The position numbers and the translations under genes are program-made. The notes beneath the pieces were generated by a model that had not been told where the DNA came from, ran no database searches, and saw only the letters and a list, made by a program, of their open reading frames with translations. This document shows, piece after piece, positions 17,586-26,909 of a stretch of DNA of 64,000 nucleotides. Location: assembly GCA_028723425.1 (NCBI GenBank), contig JAQYEZ010000063.1:18833-82832 (forward strand). Direction: 5' to 3'. Source of the DNA: Peptoniphilaceae bacterium. GTDB taxonomy: Bacteria; Bacillota; Clostridia; Tissierellales; Peptoniphilaceae. How positions within the stretch are numbered: the stretch's first letter is position 1; each line of letters opens with the position of its first letter.

Positions 17586-18860
17586 TTATAGGAGAGAATT
17601 TTTTTCAAATTGAGATAATACATTTAGTAAAGCTAATTTACCGTGAAAATAATTTAATCCCCCTTGTAAATAGACGGTGTATGGCTCTCTTAAAGGTCCA
17701 TCTGCAGAAAGTTCTGAGGTTGCCCCTTCGACAAAGCCACCTGAAGACATAATTACCTTATCTTCATAACCTGGCATATCATCAGCTATAGGAGTTAGGT
17801 TTGCATCCACACTGCAAGTTTCTTGAATAGATTTACAGAATAGTTTTAGTTTTTCTTTGGATTTTAATTGAATTGATTGGACTATATCACTTCTTGGATC
17901 ATTAACTTTAGGAATTACCTCATAACCAAGCTTGTTAAATGCTTTTGCAAAAAGTAATCCTACTTTTATTGATTCTATAGTTGTATGAGGTGAAAAATAT
18001 AGACCTTGAAGTAGGCTTCTATTTATACCAAAGCTAAGTCCCTCATCCTTGCCTATGCCTGGTGCCGTTAGTGTATTTGCGCAATATTCTATCAAGTCTT
18101 TTTTGCCACAAATATAACCACCTGTAATAGCAATTCCGCCACCTAGATTTTTAATCAGTGATCCTGCAACTATATCAGCCCCTACCTCTATAGGTTCTCT
18201 TGTTTCTGTAAACTCTCCATAACAATTATCAACGAAAATAATAACATTCTCATTAAGAGATCTTATTTTTTTTATAGCTTTTTCTATTTCATTTATAGTA
18301 AAGGCTCTTCTTTGAGAATATCCTGTAGATCTTTGGAGCATAACCATCTTGGTATCAGATTTTATAATTCTTTCAAAATTATCGTAGTCAAACATATTAT
18401 TTTTTAGATCTAGGCAATTATAAACTACGCCTTTTTCAGCTAGATTTCCTTTTTTGTTACCTTTAATACCTAATACTTGTTGTAAAGTATCGTATGGATT
18501 TCCATTTAAAGATATAACTTTGTCACCATGGTTTAGAAGAGCATATAGCACTAATGATATGGCATGGGTTCCAGATACTATATTTGGTCTTACTAAAGCA
18601 TCTTGGGACTTAAAAATAGATGAGAAAATACTTTCTGTAGTATTTCTTCCAACATCTCCATAGCCATAGCCTGTCGCTTGGTTAAAGTCCATTGTTGATA
18701 AATTATTTTCTTTGAAAGCTTTTAATACCTTATATTGATTAAATTCACTTATCTTTTCTAGTTTTTCAAAATCACTTTTTAAAGTTTCTTCCAACTTATT
18801 AACTTCTGTTAAAAATTTAGAATTAATATTATAAAAATCTAAAAATTCATTATATATCAT
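17586..18860 (-). CDS. ynbB: PLP-dependent methionine gamma-lyase family protein (YnbB / aluminium resistance type)
   Basis: A 424-aa fold-type I PLP enzyme of the family once named aluminium resistance protein. The PLP lysine lies in GSLIKNLGGG near residue 230, preceded by FVDNCYGEF with the PLP-ring Asp; RPNIVSGTHAI and MSSGGFVEGATSELSADGP are family hallmarks. The physiological reaction is not firmly established; a carbon-sulfur lyase acting on a methionine-like substrate is inferred from the fold. It follows miaA with an 11-base overlap, an association also found in Bacillus-type genomes. Its 3' end lies 5 bases from the convergent recombinase gene with no terminator visible between them. 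Confidence 0.88.
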   Translation of the reverse strand: MIYNEFLDFYNINSKFLTEVNKLEETLKSDFEKLEKISEFNQYKVLKAFKENNLSTMDFNQATGYGYGDVGRNTTESIFSSIFKSQDALVRPNIVSGTHAISLVLYALLNHGDKVISLNGNPYDTLQQVLGIKGNKKGNLAEKGVVYNCLDLKNNMFDYDNFERIIKSDTKMVMLQRSTGYSQRRAFTINEIEKAIKKIRSLNENVIIFVDNCYGEFTETREPIEVGADIVAGSLIKNLGGGIAITGGYICGKKDLIEYCANTLTAPGIGKDEGLSFGINRSLLQGLYFSPHTTIESIKVGLLFAKAFNKLGYEVIPKVNDPRSDIVQSIQLKSKEKLKLFCKSIQETCSVDANLTPIADDMPGYEDKVIMSSGGFVEGATSELSADGPLREPYTVYLQGGLNYFHGKLALLNVLSQFEKNSLL

Positions 18861-19803
18861 ATTTTCTTCTTATTTCTCCACTTATTTCTTTTACAAGCTC
18901 ATCCTTACTTTTTTTATCTCTTAAAATATATGAAGTAAAATCATATTTTAGATATTTTTTCATCCAAGTTATCTGCCTTTTAGCATATCTTCTGGTGTTT
19001 CTTTGTATAAGGTTGATTACTTCATCTTTGTTTAATTTATTATTATATAGTTCAAAAAGTTCTTTGTAACCTATAGCTTTCATAGATTGGTTGTTTTCAT
19101 CAAGCTTATATTTTTCTAATAAATTTAAGAATTCTTCATATAGACCTTCTTCAAACATTTTGATAACTCTTTCATTTATTTTTTTATATAAAATGGATCT
19201 ATCTTCATAATTGATAAAAAATAAGATTGGGTCAATATTATTATTCTTTACATTGGATCCCTTTCTAATTTCTGAAGGTTTTTTACCAGTTGTTTCAAAA
19301 ATTTCTAAAGCTCTAATTATCCTATTTGTTTCCTTGTAGTGATATTTATTAGCGCTTTTTTCATCTATATTTCTAAGCAAGTTATAAAGATATTCTTCTC
19401 CTTTATTTTCTTTGATTTCTTGGTATTTTTCTCTTATCTTAATATTTTTTGGGCTAAGTCCATAGTTCATATCAAACAAAATGGAATCTATATAAAATCC
19501 AGTACCACCTGTGATTATAGGAAGATTTCCTCTATTATTTATATCAAAAATACAATTTCTAGCAGTTTTTGAGAAATCTTCTACAGAATATTCTTCATTG
19601 GGACTTATAAAATCAATCATATGATGTTTAATACCATTCATTTCAAATTCTTTTATTTTATTTGTCCCTATATCCATATCTTTATAGATTTGTTGGGAAT
19701 CACAAGAAATAATTTCAGATTTGAAATTTTTAGCTACTTCTACAGCTATAGAACTTTTTCCGCTTGCAGTAGGTCCTGTAATTATTACAACTTTATCTGT
19801 CAA
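18850..19803 (-). CDS. miaA: tRNA dimethylallyltransferase
   Basis: MiaA transfers a dimethylallyl group to N6 of A37 in tRNAs that read codons starting with U. The product has P-loop GPTASGKSS near the N-terminus, ISCDSQQIYKDMDIGTNK, GGTGFYIDS and the RRYAKRQITWMKK tRNA-binding segment. The frame opens at a TTG at 19830, but TTG at 19803 (MTDKVVIITG) has GGAG seven bases upstream and gives 317 aa, the normal length, so I take that start. It then overlaps the mutL end by 11 bases. It belongs to a mutS-mutL-miaA-ynbB run, the classical Firmicute arrangement. Confidence 0.93.
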   Translation of the reverse strand: MTDKVVIITGPTASGKSSIAVEVAKNFKSEIISCDSQQIYKDMDIGTNKIKEFEMNGIKHHMIDFISPNEEYSVEDFSKTARNCIFDINNRGNLPIITGGTGFYIDSILFDMNYGLSPKNIKIREKYQEIKENKGEEYLYNLLRNIDEKSANKYHYKETNRIIRALEIFETTGKKPSEIRKGSNVKNNNIDPILFFINYEDRSILYKKINERVIKMFEEGLYEEFLNLLEKYKLDENNQSMKAIGYKELFELYNNKLNKDEVINLIQRNTRRYAKRQITWMKKYLKYDFTSYILRDKKSKDELVKEISGEIRRKYDI

Positions 19804-21631
19804 AATAAGTCTCCAATTCGTTTTTTTCAATTTTTATCATAGTATTTTGGCCTTGATAATTCTTATAGGGATTTTTTAATTTTTTAAGATTTTTAATTAG
19901 ATAGTCTGCTTCTTCTTTATCTATCTTGTATCCTTTTTTAAAAGCTTGTTTGCTTATTATTTTATAAATTTTTCTATAAAGGCTTTCTTTATCACTTTTA
20001 TAATCCACATCCAATAATTGATAAAAATAATCGAGATTTTCTGGATTTTCAAAAATTATTGGTACATATCTTATTATTAATTTTCTTTGGCCAAATCTTT
20101 CAATTTCAAAGCCTAGATTTTTAAATAACTCTTCTTTTTTCAAATAAGAATTATAGGAATTACTATCAAGACTTATAATAAGTGGATCTAATAATTTTTG
20201 AGAAGATACTCTTTTATTTTCAAAATCTTCAATAAATCTTTCAAAATGAATAGCTAAATCTGCTCTCCTGTGATCTAAGATTATTAATTTATCCTTAGAC
20301 TCATATATAGAGTATCTACCAAATATTGAAGCTTTATAAGAAAGCTTATCTAAGTCAAGATAGGAATTATCGGTATTAGCATTATCTGTAGAATTATATT
20401 TATCATTTAAATTTATTTCGGGTGTATTTATAAAACTAATTTCTTCTTCTAGGTCATCACTACTAAAATCAGCCTTATCATATTCTTCAAAAAAATCTTT
20501 TTCTTCTTTTTGCTTATCATTATCTTCAGAATAAAGAGACTCATCTTCAGCTACTAGCTTATTATAAGAATCTATTACCTTTTGGTAGTCGTCATAAAAA
20601 TTTAATTCTTTTTTTTCTTCCTCTTTGTTTATTACGCTTTTTATGGTCTTATTTTCATACAGAATTTTTGATATATTATTTGATAAAAGATCAAGTAGTA
20701 TATCTTCATATACAAATTTTATTTCTTTTTTATTTGGATGCATATTAACGTCTATATTTTTGCCATCAGTTTCAACAAAAATAAAAAAGGCTGGAAATCT
20801 TCCGTTTGGTATTAAACTTTTATATTCTCTTTCAATACATTTAGTAAGAGCTTCATTATATACATATCTATTGTTTACAAATAGATATTGTAAAGATCTA
20901 TTGCCTCTATAATAGGTAGATTTGGAAATATAGCCATTTATTTTATATATGTCATTTGCAAAGGATACCGAAATAAGATTATCTTTAAGATTTTCATCTA
21001 AGAGTTTACAAATTATTGTTGACAAATCTTCTCTATTTGTTTGAAAATCTATTTTATTATCTCTTATATATTTGATGGATAAGTCTTTATTAGAAATAGC
21101 TATAGCATACATCAATTTGTTTATTTTATTTGTTTCTGCCATATCTGACTTTAAAAACTTTCTTCTTACAGGTTGGTTTTTAAATAAATCAAAAACTTCT
21201 ATAGACGTACCTGTATTAGTAGCTATGCTTGATTTAGAATCTAAGTGGGCATTTTTATATATAAGTTTTTTTCCAATTGACTGATTTTCAGTTTTTGAAA
21301 TAATAGTTAAATCTGAACAAGTTATTATAGAAGCAAGAGCCTCACCCCTAAAACCTAAAGTAAATAATTTATATAGGTCAGAAAAATCCTTTATTTTACT
21401 TGTTGCATGTCTCTTGAAAGCAAGTTCAATTTCATCTTCATTTATACCACTACCATCATCAGTTACCCTTATATAAGTTTTTCCTCCATTTTTTATTTCT
21501 ACAGTAATATTCTTGCTATTTGCATCAATGGAATTTTCTACAAGTTCTTTTACTATAGAAAAAGGAGATTCTATGACTTCTCCTGCCGCTATTTGTTCAA
21601 TTGTCTTTTTATCTAATTGGATAATAGCCAT
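19793..21631 (-). CDS. mutL: DNA mismatch repair protein MutL with a degenerate endonuclease site
   Basis: MutL couples MutS mismatch recognition to strand removal. The N-terminal GHKL ATPase is intact: IAAGEVIESPFSIVKEL, DDGSGI, FGFRGEAL-type TLGFRGEALAS. After an acidic linker (about residues 350-430) the C-terminal dimerisation domain follows. In Gram-positive MutL this carries DQHA(X)2E(X)4E, a Cys in the ACR motif and CPHGRP. Here the aligned segments read DHRRADLAIHFE (from residue 453), ISKQAFKKG and NYQGQN, so the metal-binding His, first Glu and both Cys are lost. The protein is therefore probably not an endonuclease. Length is 612 aa. It overlaps mutS by one base. Confidence 0.93.
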   Translation of the reverse strand: MAIIQLDKKTIEQIAAGEVIESPFSIVKELVENSIDANSKNITVEIKNGGKTYIRVTDDGSGINEDEIELAFKRHATSKIKDFSDLYKLFTLGFRGEALASIITCSDLTIISKTENQSIGKKLIYKNAHLDSKSSIATNTGTSIEVFDLFKNQPVRRKFLKSDMAETNKINKLMYAIAISNKDLSIKYIRDNKIDFQTNREDLSTIICKLLDENLKDNLISVSFANDIYKINGYISKSTYYRGNRSLQYLFVNNRYVYNEALTKCIEREYKSLIPNGRFPAFFIFVETDGKNIDVNMHPNKKEIKFVYEDILLDLLSNNISKILYENKTIKSVINKEEEKKELNFYDDYQKVIDSYNKLVAEDESLYSEDNDKQKEEKDFFEEYDKADFSSDDLEEEISFINTPEINLNDKYNSTDNANTDNSYLDLDKLSYKASIFGRYSIYESKDKLIILDHRRADLAIHFERFIEDFENKRVSSQKLLDPLIISLDSNSYNSYLKKEELFKNLGFEIERFGQRKLIIRYVPIIFENPENLDYFYQLLDVDYKSDKESLYRKIYKIISKQAFKKGYKIDKEEADYLIKNLKKLKNPYKNYQGQNTMIKIEKNELETYFDR

Positions 21632-24240
21632 TATAATTCTCCTATCTTATTAATTAATTGGTGTAGAGCATTTATAGATTCAATTGGGGTCATAGTATTT
21701 ATATCAATAGAATTTGCAAATGTTTTTAACTGATCATACTTGTTTTCTTTTATGTCATTTATTGTTTTTACAACATTTTCAGTTTTATTTTTGGCAAATA
21801 AATCCTCATTATCTATTTTTTCCATAAAAATTTTGGCATTTTCTATTAATTGATTTGGAAGTCCAGATAATTTTGCAACTTCTATACCATAGGACCTATC
21901 AGACTTTCCAGGTCTAATCTTTCTTAAAAAAATCAGCTCATTATTTTCTTCTAATATATCAATTTTTAAATTTGTAACATTATCAAGTTGATTTTCTAGT
22001 ACTGTAAGTTCATGGAAATGTGTTGCAAAAACAGTTTTAACTTTTTTATTTTTACTCAAATATTCTACTAGACTCATAGCTATACTTAAGCCATCATCAC
22101 TTCCAGTTCCCCTACCTACTTCATCCAATATAATAAAAGAATCCTTGGTTGAATTTTTCAAAATATTTGAAACTTCATTCATTTCAAGCATAAAAGTAGA
22201 TTCACCCTTAGAAATATTATCGCTAGCTCCGATTCTTGTAAACACTTTATCACAAATAGAAATTGAAGCAGATTTTGCTGGGACAAAAGAACCAATTTGA
22301 GCTAGAATAATGATTATGGCCATTTGTCTCATATAGGTAGATTTTCCCGCCATATTTGGACCGGTAATAATTTGAATAAGGTTATTATCCTCTCCTATAT
22401 CTGTATCATTGGCTATAAATTCATTTTCATTAAGATTATTTTCAATAACAGGATGCCTGCCATCTTTGATGATAATCTTATTGTCTGTTGTTATTTTTGG
22501 TCTACAGTAGTTATTAGCTTTGGCAACTTTGGATAAAGAATTATATGCATCAAGACAAGCTATCATTTGTGCAAGAAGCTGTAATTCTTCTGTATGCTCT
22601 AAAATTTTATTTCTGATATCTTGAAATAGTTCATATTCTAAAGAGTTAATCTTATCAGTTCCACCGAGAATTAAATCACTAATTTCCTCTAATTTTTCTG
22701 TTGTATATCTTTCTTGATTTTTTAAGGTTTGTTTTCTAATATATGAATCTGGTACTTTTTCTATATTTGATTTTGTTATTTCTATAGAATAACCATTATT
22801 TTTATTAAAAACTATTTTTAAATTTTTAATACCAGTTTGTTCCCTTTCCTCATTTTCATACTTTATTAAATCACTTTCAGCCTTTTGAGACTTATCTTTT
22901 AGATTATCTAAGTTTTGATTATAGGATTTTTTTATGATATTTCCTTCAGAAATAGCAATTGGAGGATCATCTACTATAGATTTCTCCAACAATTCATAAA
23001 TATTATTCACATCAGGCAAAAAATTAGCAAAATCCTTATAATCCTTATTATCAAGCTCCATCAAGTATGACTTAATTGAAGGGATGTTTCTTATTGAATT
23101 TTTCAATGATATTAAATCTCTAGCGTTAGCTCTTCCATAGGAAATTTTGCCTACAATTCTTTCTAAATCGTAAATATCTGCAAGGTAAGAAGAAAGATTT
23201 GAACTAATTTGTGGATTTTGGTATAAATAATCTACATAGTCTAGTCTTTTATTAATCAAGTCAGGATTTATAAGAGGTCTTTCTAGCCATTCGCTAATTA
23301 ATCTTGAGCCCATGACCGTATCAGCCTGATCTAAAATAGAAATTACAGTATTATCCTTATTATTTGAGTTAAGATTTCTATGTAATTCTAAGTTTTTTCT
23401 TGTATTCATTTCAAGCTGCATATATTGGTCTATATCTAAAATTTCTATTTGATTGATATGAGAAAGATTTTCCTTATGATATGAATATATATAATCTAGT
23501 AGATTAGATAAGCTTATTAATGAAAGTCTATAGTTTTTAATTTTACTATGATTCTTCTTTCCCAAATGTTTTATAACATTATTCTCTTTTTCTTTATAAT
23601 CATTAGTATCTTCTATATAATTTACAAATATATTTTGGTTTAAATCTAAATATTTTTCTAATCTTTCATCATCAAAATTTGTATTTAACAATAGCTCAGA
23701 TGGATGTATTTTTTCTATTTGATCTATTATTTGATTTGATAACTTTTCTTTGGAACCTTTTATTTCAAAAGTTACAAGTTTACCTGTACTTATATCACAG
23801 TAGGAACCTGAAACTCCGTATTTATTCTTGAAAACAGATAACAAATAATTATTTTCTTTCTTATCTAAGGAATCCATATCGGTTATAGTTCCAGGTGTTA
23901 TCACTCTTGTTATAGCTCTTTTTACTAGCCCTTTAGCGAACTTTGGATCTTCTACTTGGTCACATAAGGCAACTTTATATCCTTTTTTTACCAATTTATT
24001 TATATAAACATCTACAACATGATGAGGAACTCCACACATAGGAGCTTTTTTATTATGACCACAATCCTTTCCAGTTAGAGTTAATTGTATAGCCTTGCTA
24101 GTTATTATTGCATCTTCAAAAAATGTTTCATAAAAATCACCCACACGGTATAACAATATTGCATCTTTGAAATTTCTTTTGACATCAATATAGTGTTTAA
24201 GCATGGGAGTAAGTTTGTCATATTCAAAATCTTCAGGCAT
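21631..24240 (-). CDS. mutS: DNA mismatch repair protein MutS
   Basis: MutS scans DNA and binds mismatches. The 869 aa have the mismatch-reading Phe-x-Glu in RVGDFYETFFEDA near residue 35, the connector and lever domains, and the C-terminal ATPase with Walker A GPNMAGKSTYMRQ, Walker B FIILDEVGRGT and ATHFHEL. The helix-turn-helix end SYGIEVAKLSGLP is followed by a short tail of about 70 residues. AAAGGAG precedes the ATG. The first gene of mutS-mutL-miaA-ynbB, it is separated from the upstream membrane protein gene by a hairpin terminator. Confidence 0.97.
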   Translation of the reverse strand: MPEDFEYDKLTPMLKHYIDVKRNFKDAILLYRVGDFYETFFEDAIITSKAIQLTLTGKDCGHNKKAPMCGVPHHVVDVYINKLVKKGYKVALCDQVEDPKFAKGLVKRAITRVITPGTITDMDSLDKKENNYLLSVFKNKYGVSGSYCDISTGKLVTFEIKGSKEKLSNQIIDQIEKIHPSELLLNTNFDDERLEKYLDLNQNIFVNYIEDTNDYKEKENNVIKHLGKKNHSKIKNYRLSLISLSNLLDYIYSYHKENLSHINQIEILDIDQYMQLEMNTRKNLELHRNLNSNNKDNTVISILDQADTVMGSRLISEWLERPLINPDLINKRLDYVDYLYQNPQISSNLSSYLADIYDLERIVGKISYGRANARDLISLKNSIRNIPSIKSYLMELDNKDYKDFANFLPDVNNIYELLEKSIVDDPPIAISEGNIIKKSYNQNLDNLKDKSQKAESDLIKYENEEREQTGIKNLKIVFNKNNGYSIEITKSNIEKVPDSYIRKQTLKNQERYTTEKLEEISDLILGGTDKINSLEYELFQDIRNKILEHTEELQLLAQMIACLDAYNSLSKVAKANNYCRPKITTDNKIIIKDGRHPVIENNLNENEFIANDTDIGEDNNLIQIITGPNMAGKSTYMRQMAIIIILAQIGSFVPAKSASISICDKVFTRIGASDNISKGESTFMLEMNEVSNILKNSTKDSFIILDEVGRGTGSDDGLSIAMSLVEYLSKNKKVKTVFATHFHELTVLENQLDNVTNLKIDILEENNELIFLRKIRPGKSDRSYGIEVAKLSGLPNQLIENAKIFMEKIDNEDLFAKNKTENVVKTINDIKENKYDQLKTFANSIDINTMTPIESINALHQLINKIGEL

Positions 24241-24282
24241 ATTTTCTCCTTTATTTATGGAAAAGCAATTTATAAAACTAAT

Positions 24283-24308
24283 AATAACTCATGAAAACAT
24301 GAGTTATT
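24283..24308. terminator. Hairpin terminator between the membrane protein gene and mutS
   Basis: AATAACTCATG (24283-24293) pairs perfectly with CATGAGTTATT (24298-24308) around an AAAA loop; the stem overlaps the stop codon of the upstream minus-strand gene. Flanking T tracts are short on both strands, so termination strength is uncertain. Confidence 0.6.
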
Positions 24309-24843
24309 TTAAATTTATCTCTTTAACATCAAGTATCCAGTCTGATGAATCTTTAGATTGGGTGTCGATTATAGCAAAAACACCAGAACTTTTGTTATAA
24401 TCATGCACAGGTTTTTCATTAATTTTATATACTAGGTAAACTCTATCAGGCTCCAAAGCCTTATCTATAGCTATACTATTTCTACCGCCATTTTTATTGG
24501 TTGTTTCAAGTTTAGTGTATTTGGTCGTGTCTAAATTTAGGGAATTTATTATTTTTTCTAAAGATACACCCTCAATACTTGTTTTTTTGCTTTGGTTATT
24601 TAAAGTTAAATCTAAATTTGAAATTTGATTTTTTCTAAGTTCCTTTAAGGATATAGAATCTATCTCACTTCCATTATCCTTTAGAACAACAATTTCATTA
24701 TCATACTTATAAAGTTTTCTATTCTTAATTATACTGGATAAAAGTCCAATTAGAAAAACTGCAACTATTACTATAATAAGTAATAATATAATATTATACT
24801 TCTGTTTTTTTAGAGTTCTTTTTGCACTTGATTTTTTTCTCAT
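24304..24843 (-). CDS. Membrane-anchored extracytoplasmic protein of unknown function
   Basis: A 179-aa protein with a basic N-terminus (residues 1-15), one strongly hydrophobic helix at about 17-37 and the rest outside the membrane if the positive-inside rule holds. The outer part has alternating short strands: SISLKELRK, then EGVSLEKIINSLNLD, and a final SSDWILDVKEI. That pattern of a Leu-rich EL segment, a GVSL turn and a terminal W-x-x-x-V-x-x-I strand recalls small proteins with the sulfite-oxidase-like molybdopterin-domain fold, but no cofactor ligands are visible and the comparison is tentative. It overlaps dut by one base and so is probably co-expressed with it. Confidence 0.7.
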   Translation of the reverse strand: MRKKSSAKRTLKKQKYNIILLLIIVIVAVFLIGLLSSIIKNRKLYKYDNEIVVLKDNGSEIDSISLKELRKNQISNLDLTLNNQSKKTSIEGVSLEKIINSLNLDTTKYTKLETTNKNGGRNSIAIDKALEPDRVYLVYKINEKPVHDYNKSSGVFAIIDTQSKDSSDWILDVKEINLK

Positions 24844-25286
24844 TACTTGCCTGTGGAACCAAATCCACCCTCTCCCCTGATTGTTTCTGAAAGATTATCA
24901 ACTTTTTTCATATTTACTTTTAAATATGGTTGTATTATCATTTGAGCAAGCCTGTCCTTATATTTTATAATTTGTTCACTTGATCCATAGTTATAGAAAA
25001 ATAACTTTATTTCACCCCTATAATCAGAATCTATTATACCAACAGAATTTGCTAGCATTAAATTTCTTTTTACACCAGTTGAAGATCTTGGATAAATAGC
25101 TGCAAAATATCCTTCAGGAATCTCAATTTTTATTCCAGTAGGTACAGACTTAATCTCATTTGGCTTTATTACAATATCTTCTTTATTTGAACAATATATA
25201 TCAATTCCTGCAGAATGTTGGGTTCCATAAGTTGGCAAACTACCATCTGTTTGAACTTTTAAATCTTTTAAACTATTATCTGTCAT
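24843..25286 (-). CDS. dut: Deoxyuridine 5'-triphosphate nucleotidohydrolase (dUTPase)
   Basis: It hydrolyses dUTP to dUMP, keeping uracil out of DNA and feeding dTMP synthesis. The 147-aa product contains all five motifs of the trimeric family: AGIDIYCS, PRSSTGVK, GIIDSDYRGE with the catalytic Asp, RLAQMII, and the C-terminal arm RGEGGFGSTGK that closes over the nucleotide. TAGGAGA precedes the ATG. The gene is divergent from pepT. Functionally it fits with the uracil-DNA glycosylase gene also in the window. Confidence 0.96.
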   Translation of the reverse strand: MTDNSLKDLKVQTDGSLPTYGTQHSAGIDIYCSNKEDIVIKPNEIKSVPTGIKIEIPEGYFAAIYPRSSTGVKRNLMLANSVGIIDSDYRGEIKLFFYNYGSSEQIIKYKDRLAQMIIQPYLKVNMKKVDNLSETIRGEGGFGSTGK

Positions 25287-25304
25287 ATTCTCTCCTAAAA
25301 ATTT

Positions 25305-25339
25305 ACTCTCCTATATTTTATCATATATGAGAGTATAAT
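25305..25339. promoter_or_regulatory. pepT -10 box with overlapping inverted repeat
   Basis: ACTCTCCTATAT (25305-25316) and ATATATGAGAGT (25323-25334) form a 12-bp inverted repeat with one mismatch and a 6-nt spacer, ending at the first base of TATAAT (25334-25339) that serves pepT. The repeat lies between divergent dut and pepT, so it may be an operator acting on both. No clear -35 is visible for pepT, which would fit activator dependence. Confidence 0.5.
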
Positions 25340-25360
25340 GATAAAAATGAGAGGTGTTTT

Positions 25361-26584
25361 ATGGAAAAAATAGTAGAAAGATTTTTTAATTATATAAGTT
25401 TTGATACAAAAAGTGATGAAAAGTTAGGACAAAATAGAAAACCATCTACCGATGGACAAAAAAAGCTTGCAGAAATCTTAAAAAAAGAACTTGAAGAGCT
25501 TGGATTTGAAGCAAAAATAAATGATGAAGCTTTTGTTTTTGCTACTTTAGTTTCTAATGCAGACAAGAAATTACCAACTGTTGGTTTTATTTCTCATATG
25601 GATACTTCACCTGAAATGGATGGAAAAATACTTGATCCTCAAATTATAAAATATGAGGGTGGAGATATAAAATTAAATGATGAAGTATATCTAAGAGTTA
25701 GTGAATTTCCTTCTTTGGAAAAAATGATTGGCAAAACTTTAATAACTACAAGAGGAGAAAGCTTATTAGGAGCAGATGATAAGGCTGGTATTGCAGAAAT
25801 AATAAATGCCATGGAATATATAGTTAATCATCCAGAAATTGAACATGGAGATATTAAAGTAGCCTTTACTCCTGATGAAGAAATTGGTACAGGATGTGAT
25901 AGTTTTGATGTTGATGGTTTCGGGGCAGACTTTGCTTATACTATAGATGGTGGAGCTATTGGAGAATTAGAATATGAATCCTTCAACGCAAGCCAAGCAG
26001 AAATTAGTATTAGAGGTAAGTCTGTCCATCCTGGTAGTTCAAAAAACACTATGATTAACTCTATGAGAGTAGCAAAAGAACTTGATGACTTATTGGGTGA
26101 TGTTAAAAGACCAGAGCATACAGAAGGATATGAGGGCTTTTATCATATGGTTTCAATTGAAGGCAGTGTAGAAAAAACCGAGCTTACTTATATAATAAGA
26201 GATCATGATAGAAACAAATTTGAAGAAATGAAATCATTCTTAAAATCTTGCCTTGATTTTATCAACAATAAATATGGCAAAGAAATCGTAAAAATGAATA
26301 TGTATGATCAGTATTATAACATGGGTGAAATATTAAAAGATAAAATGGAGATAGTAGATTATGCCAAAACTGCTATGGAAAAACTTGATATTAAACCTAT
26401 AATTGAGCCTATAAGAGGAGGAACAGACGGCTCTAAATTATCTTTTATGGGCTTACCATGTCCTAACATTTTCACTGGTGGTTATAACTTCCATGGTATA
26501 TATGAATATATACCTATTGAAGACATGATTATGGCTAGCAAGGTTATTGTTGAAATTGTAAAAACTATTTCAGAAAAAAATTAG
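25361..26584 (+). CDS. pepT: Peptidase T (tripeptide aminopeptidase)
   Basis: A cytoplasmic di-zinc M20 peptidase that removes the N-terminal residue of tripeptides. The 407 aa match the family. Metal ligands are visible in GFISHMDTSPEMDG (His and Asp), GADDKAGIAEI (bridging Asp), TPDEEIGTG (catalytic Glu pair) and DGGAIGELEYE. The lid domain carries the usual SVHPGSSKN. The last metal His lies in NFHGIYEYIP. GAGAGGTG precedes the ATG. Peptide use fits an amino-acid-fermenting anaerobe, which is an inference about lifestyle. Confidence 0.96.
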   Translation: MEKIVERFFNYISFDTKSDEKLGQNRKPSTDGQKKLAEILKKELEELGFEAKINDEAFVFATLVSNADKKLPTVGFISHMDTSPEMDGKILDPQIIKYEGGDIKLNDEVYLRVSEFPSLEKMIGKTLITTRGESLLGADDKAGIAEIINAMEYIVNHPEIEHGDIKVAFTPDEEIGTGCDSFDVDGFGADFAYTIDGGAIGELEYESFNASQAEISIRGKSVHPGSSKNTMINSMRVAKELDDLLGDVKRPEHTEGYEGFYHMVSIEGSVEKTELTYIIRDHDRNKFEEMKSFLKSCLDFINNKYGKEIVKMNMYDQYYNMGEILKDKMEIVDYAKTAMEKLDIKPIIEPIRGGTDGSKLSFMGLPCPNIFTGGYNFHGIYEYIPIEDMIMASKVIVEIVKTISEKN

Positions 26585-26666
26585 TATTATTTAAGATTTA
26601 GGGTATATATATATGGAAAGTACAATTGTGTAGCTTTACATTATTATTTTATAAAGGAGATCAGAT

Positions 26667-26897
26667 ATGTCAGGAAATGTAACTAACGATAATCAATACA
26701 AAGGAAATAAAAAATTAGATGAAGAAATGAGAAAATCTAAAGATACTTCTGGTGGAGAAAGTCTTGACAAAAAAGATAGCCCTGACCAAGAAAATCTTAG
26801 AACAATAGCTGATGAAGCCGATTTAAACTCTAACGTTGGAGTAGAATCAAGAAGAACTAGATCAGATATTTCAGAAAATCCATCTAAAGATAATTAA
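26667..26897 (+). CDS. Small, highly polar, probably disordered protein
   Basis: A 76-aa product without Cys, Trp or Phe and almost no other hydrophobic residues; Asp, Glu, Lys, Ser and Asn dominate. There is no signal peptide or membrane helix. I do not recognise the family. An AAAGGAG site eight bases before the ATG, codon use like its neighbours and a hairpin right after the stop argue that it is a real gene. It lies 80 bases after pepT and may be read from that promoter or from an unidentified one in the gap. The composition resembles small stress- or hydration-related proteins, but that is only a resemblance. Confidence 0.65.
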   Translation: MSGNVTNDNQYKGNKKLDEEMRKSKDTSGGESLDKKDSPDQENLRTIADEADLNSNVGVESRRTRSDISENPSKDN

Positions 26898-26909
26898 TGA
26901 TAACTAATT

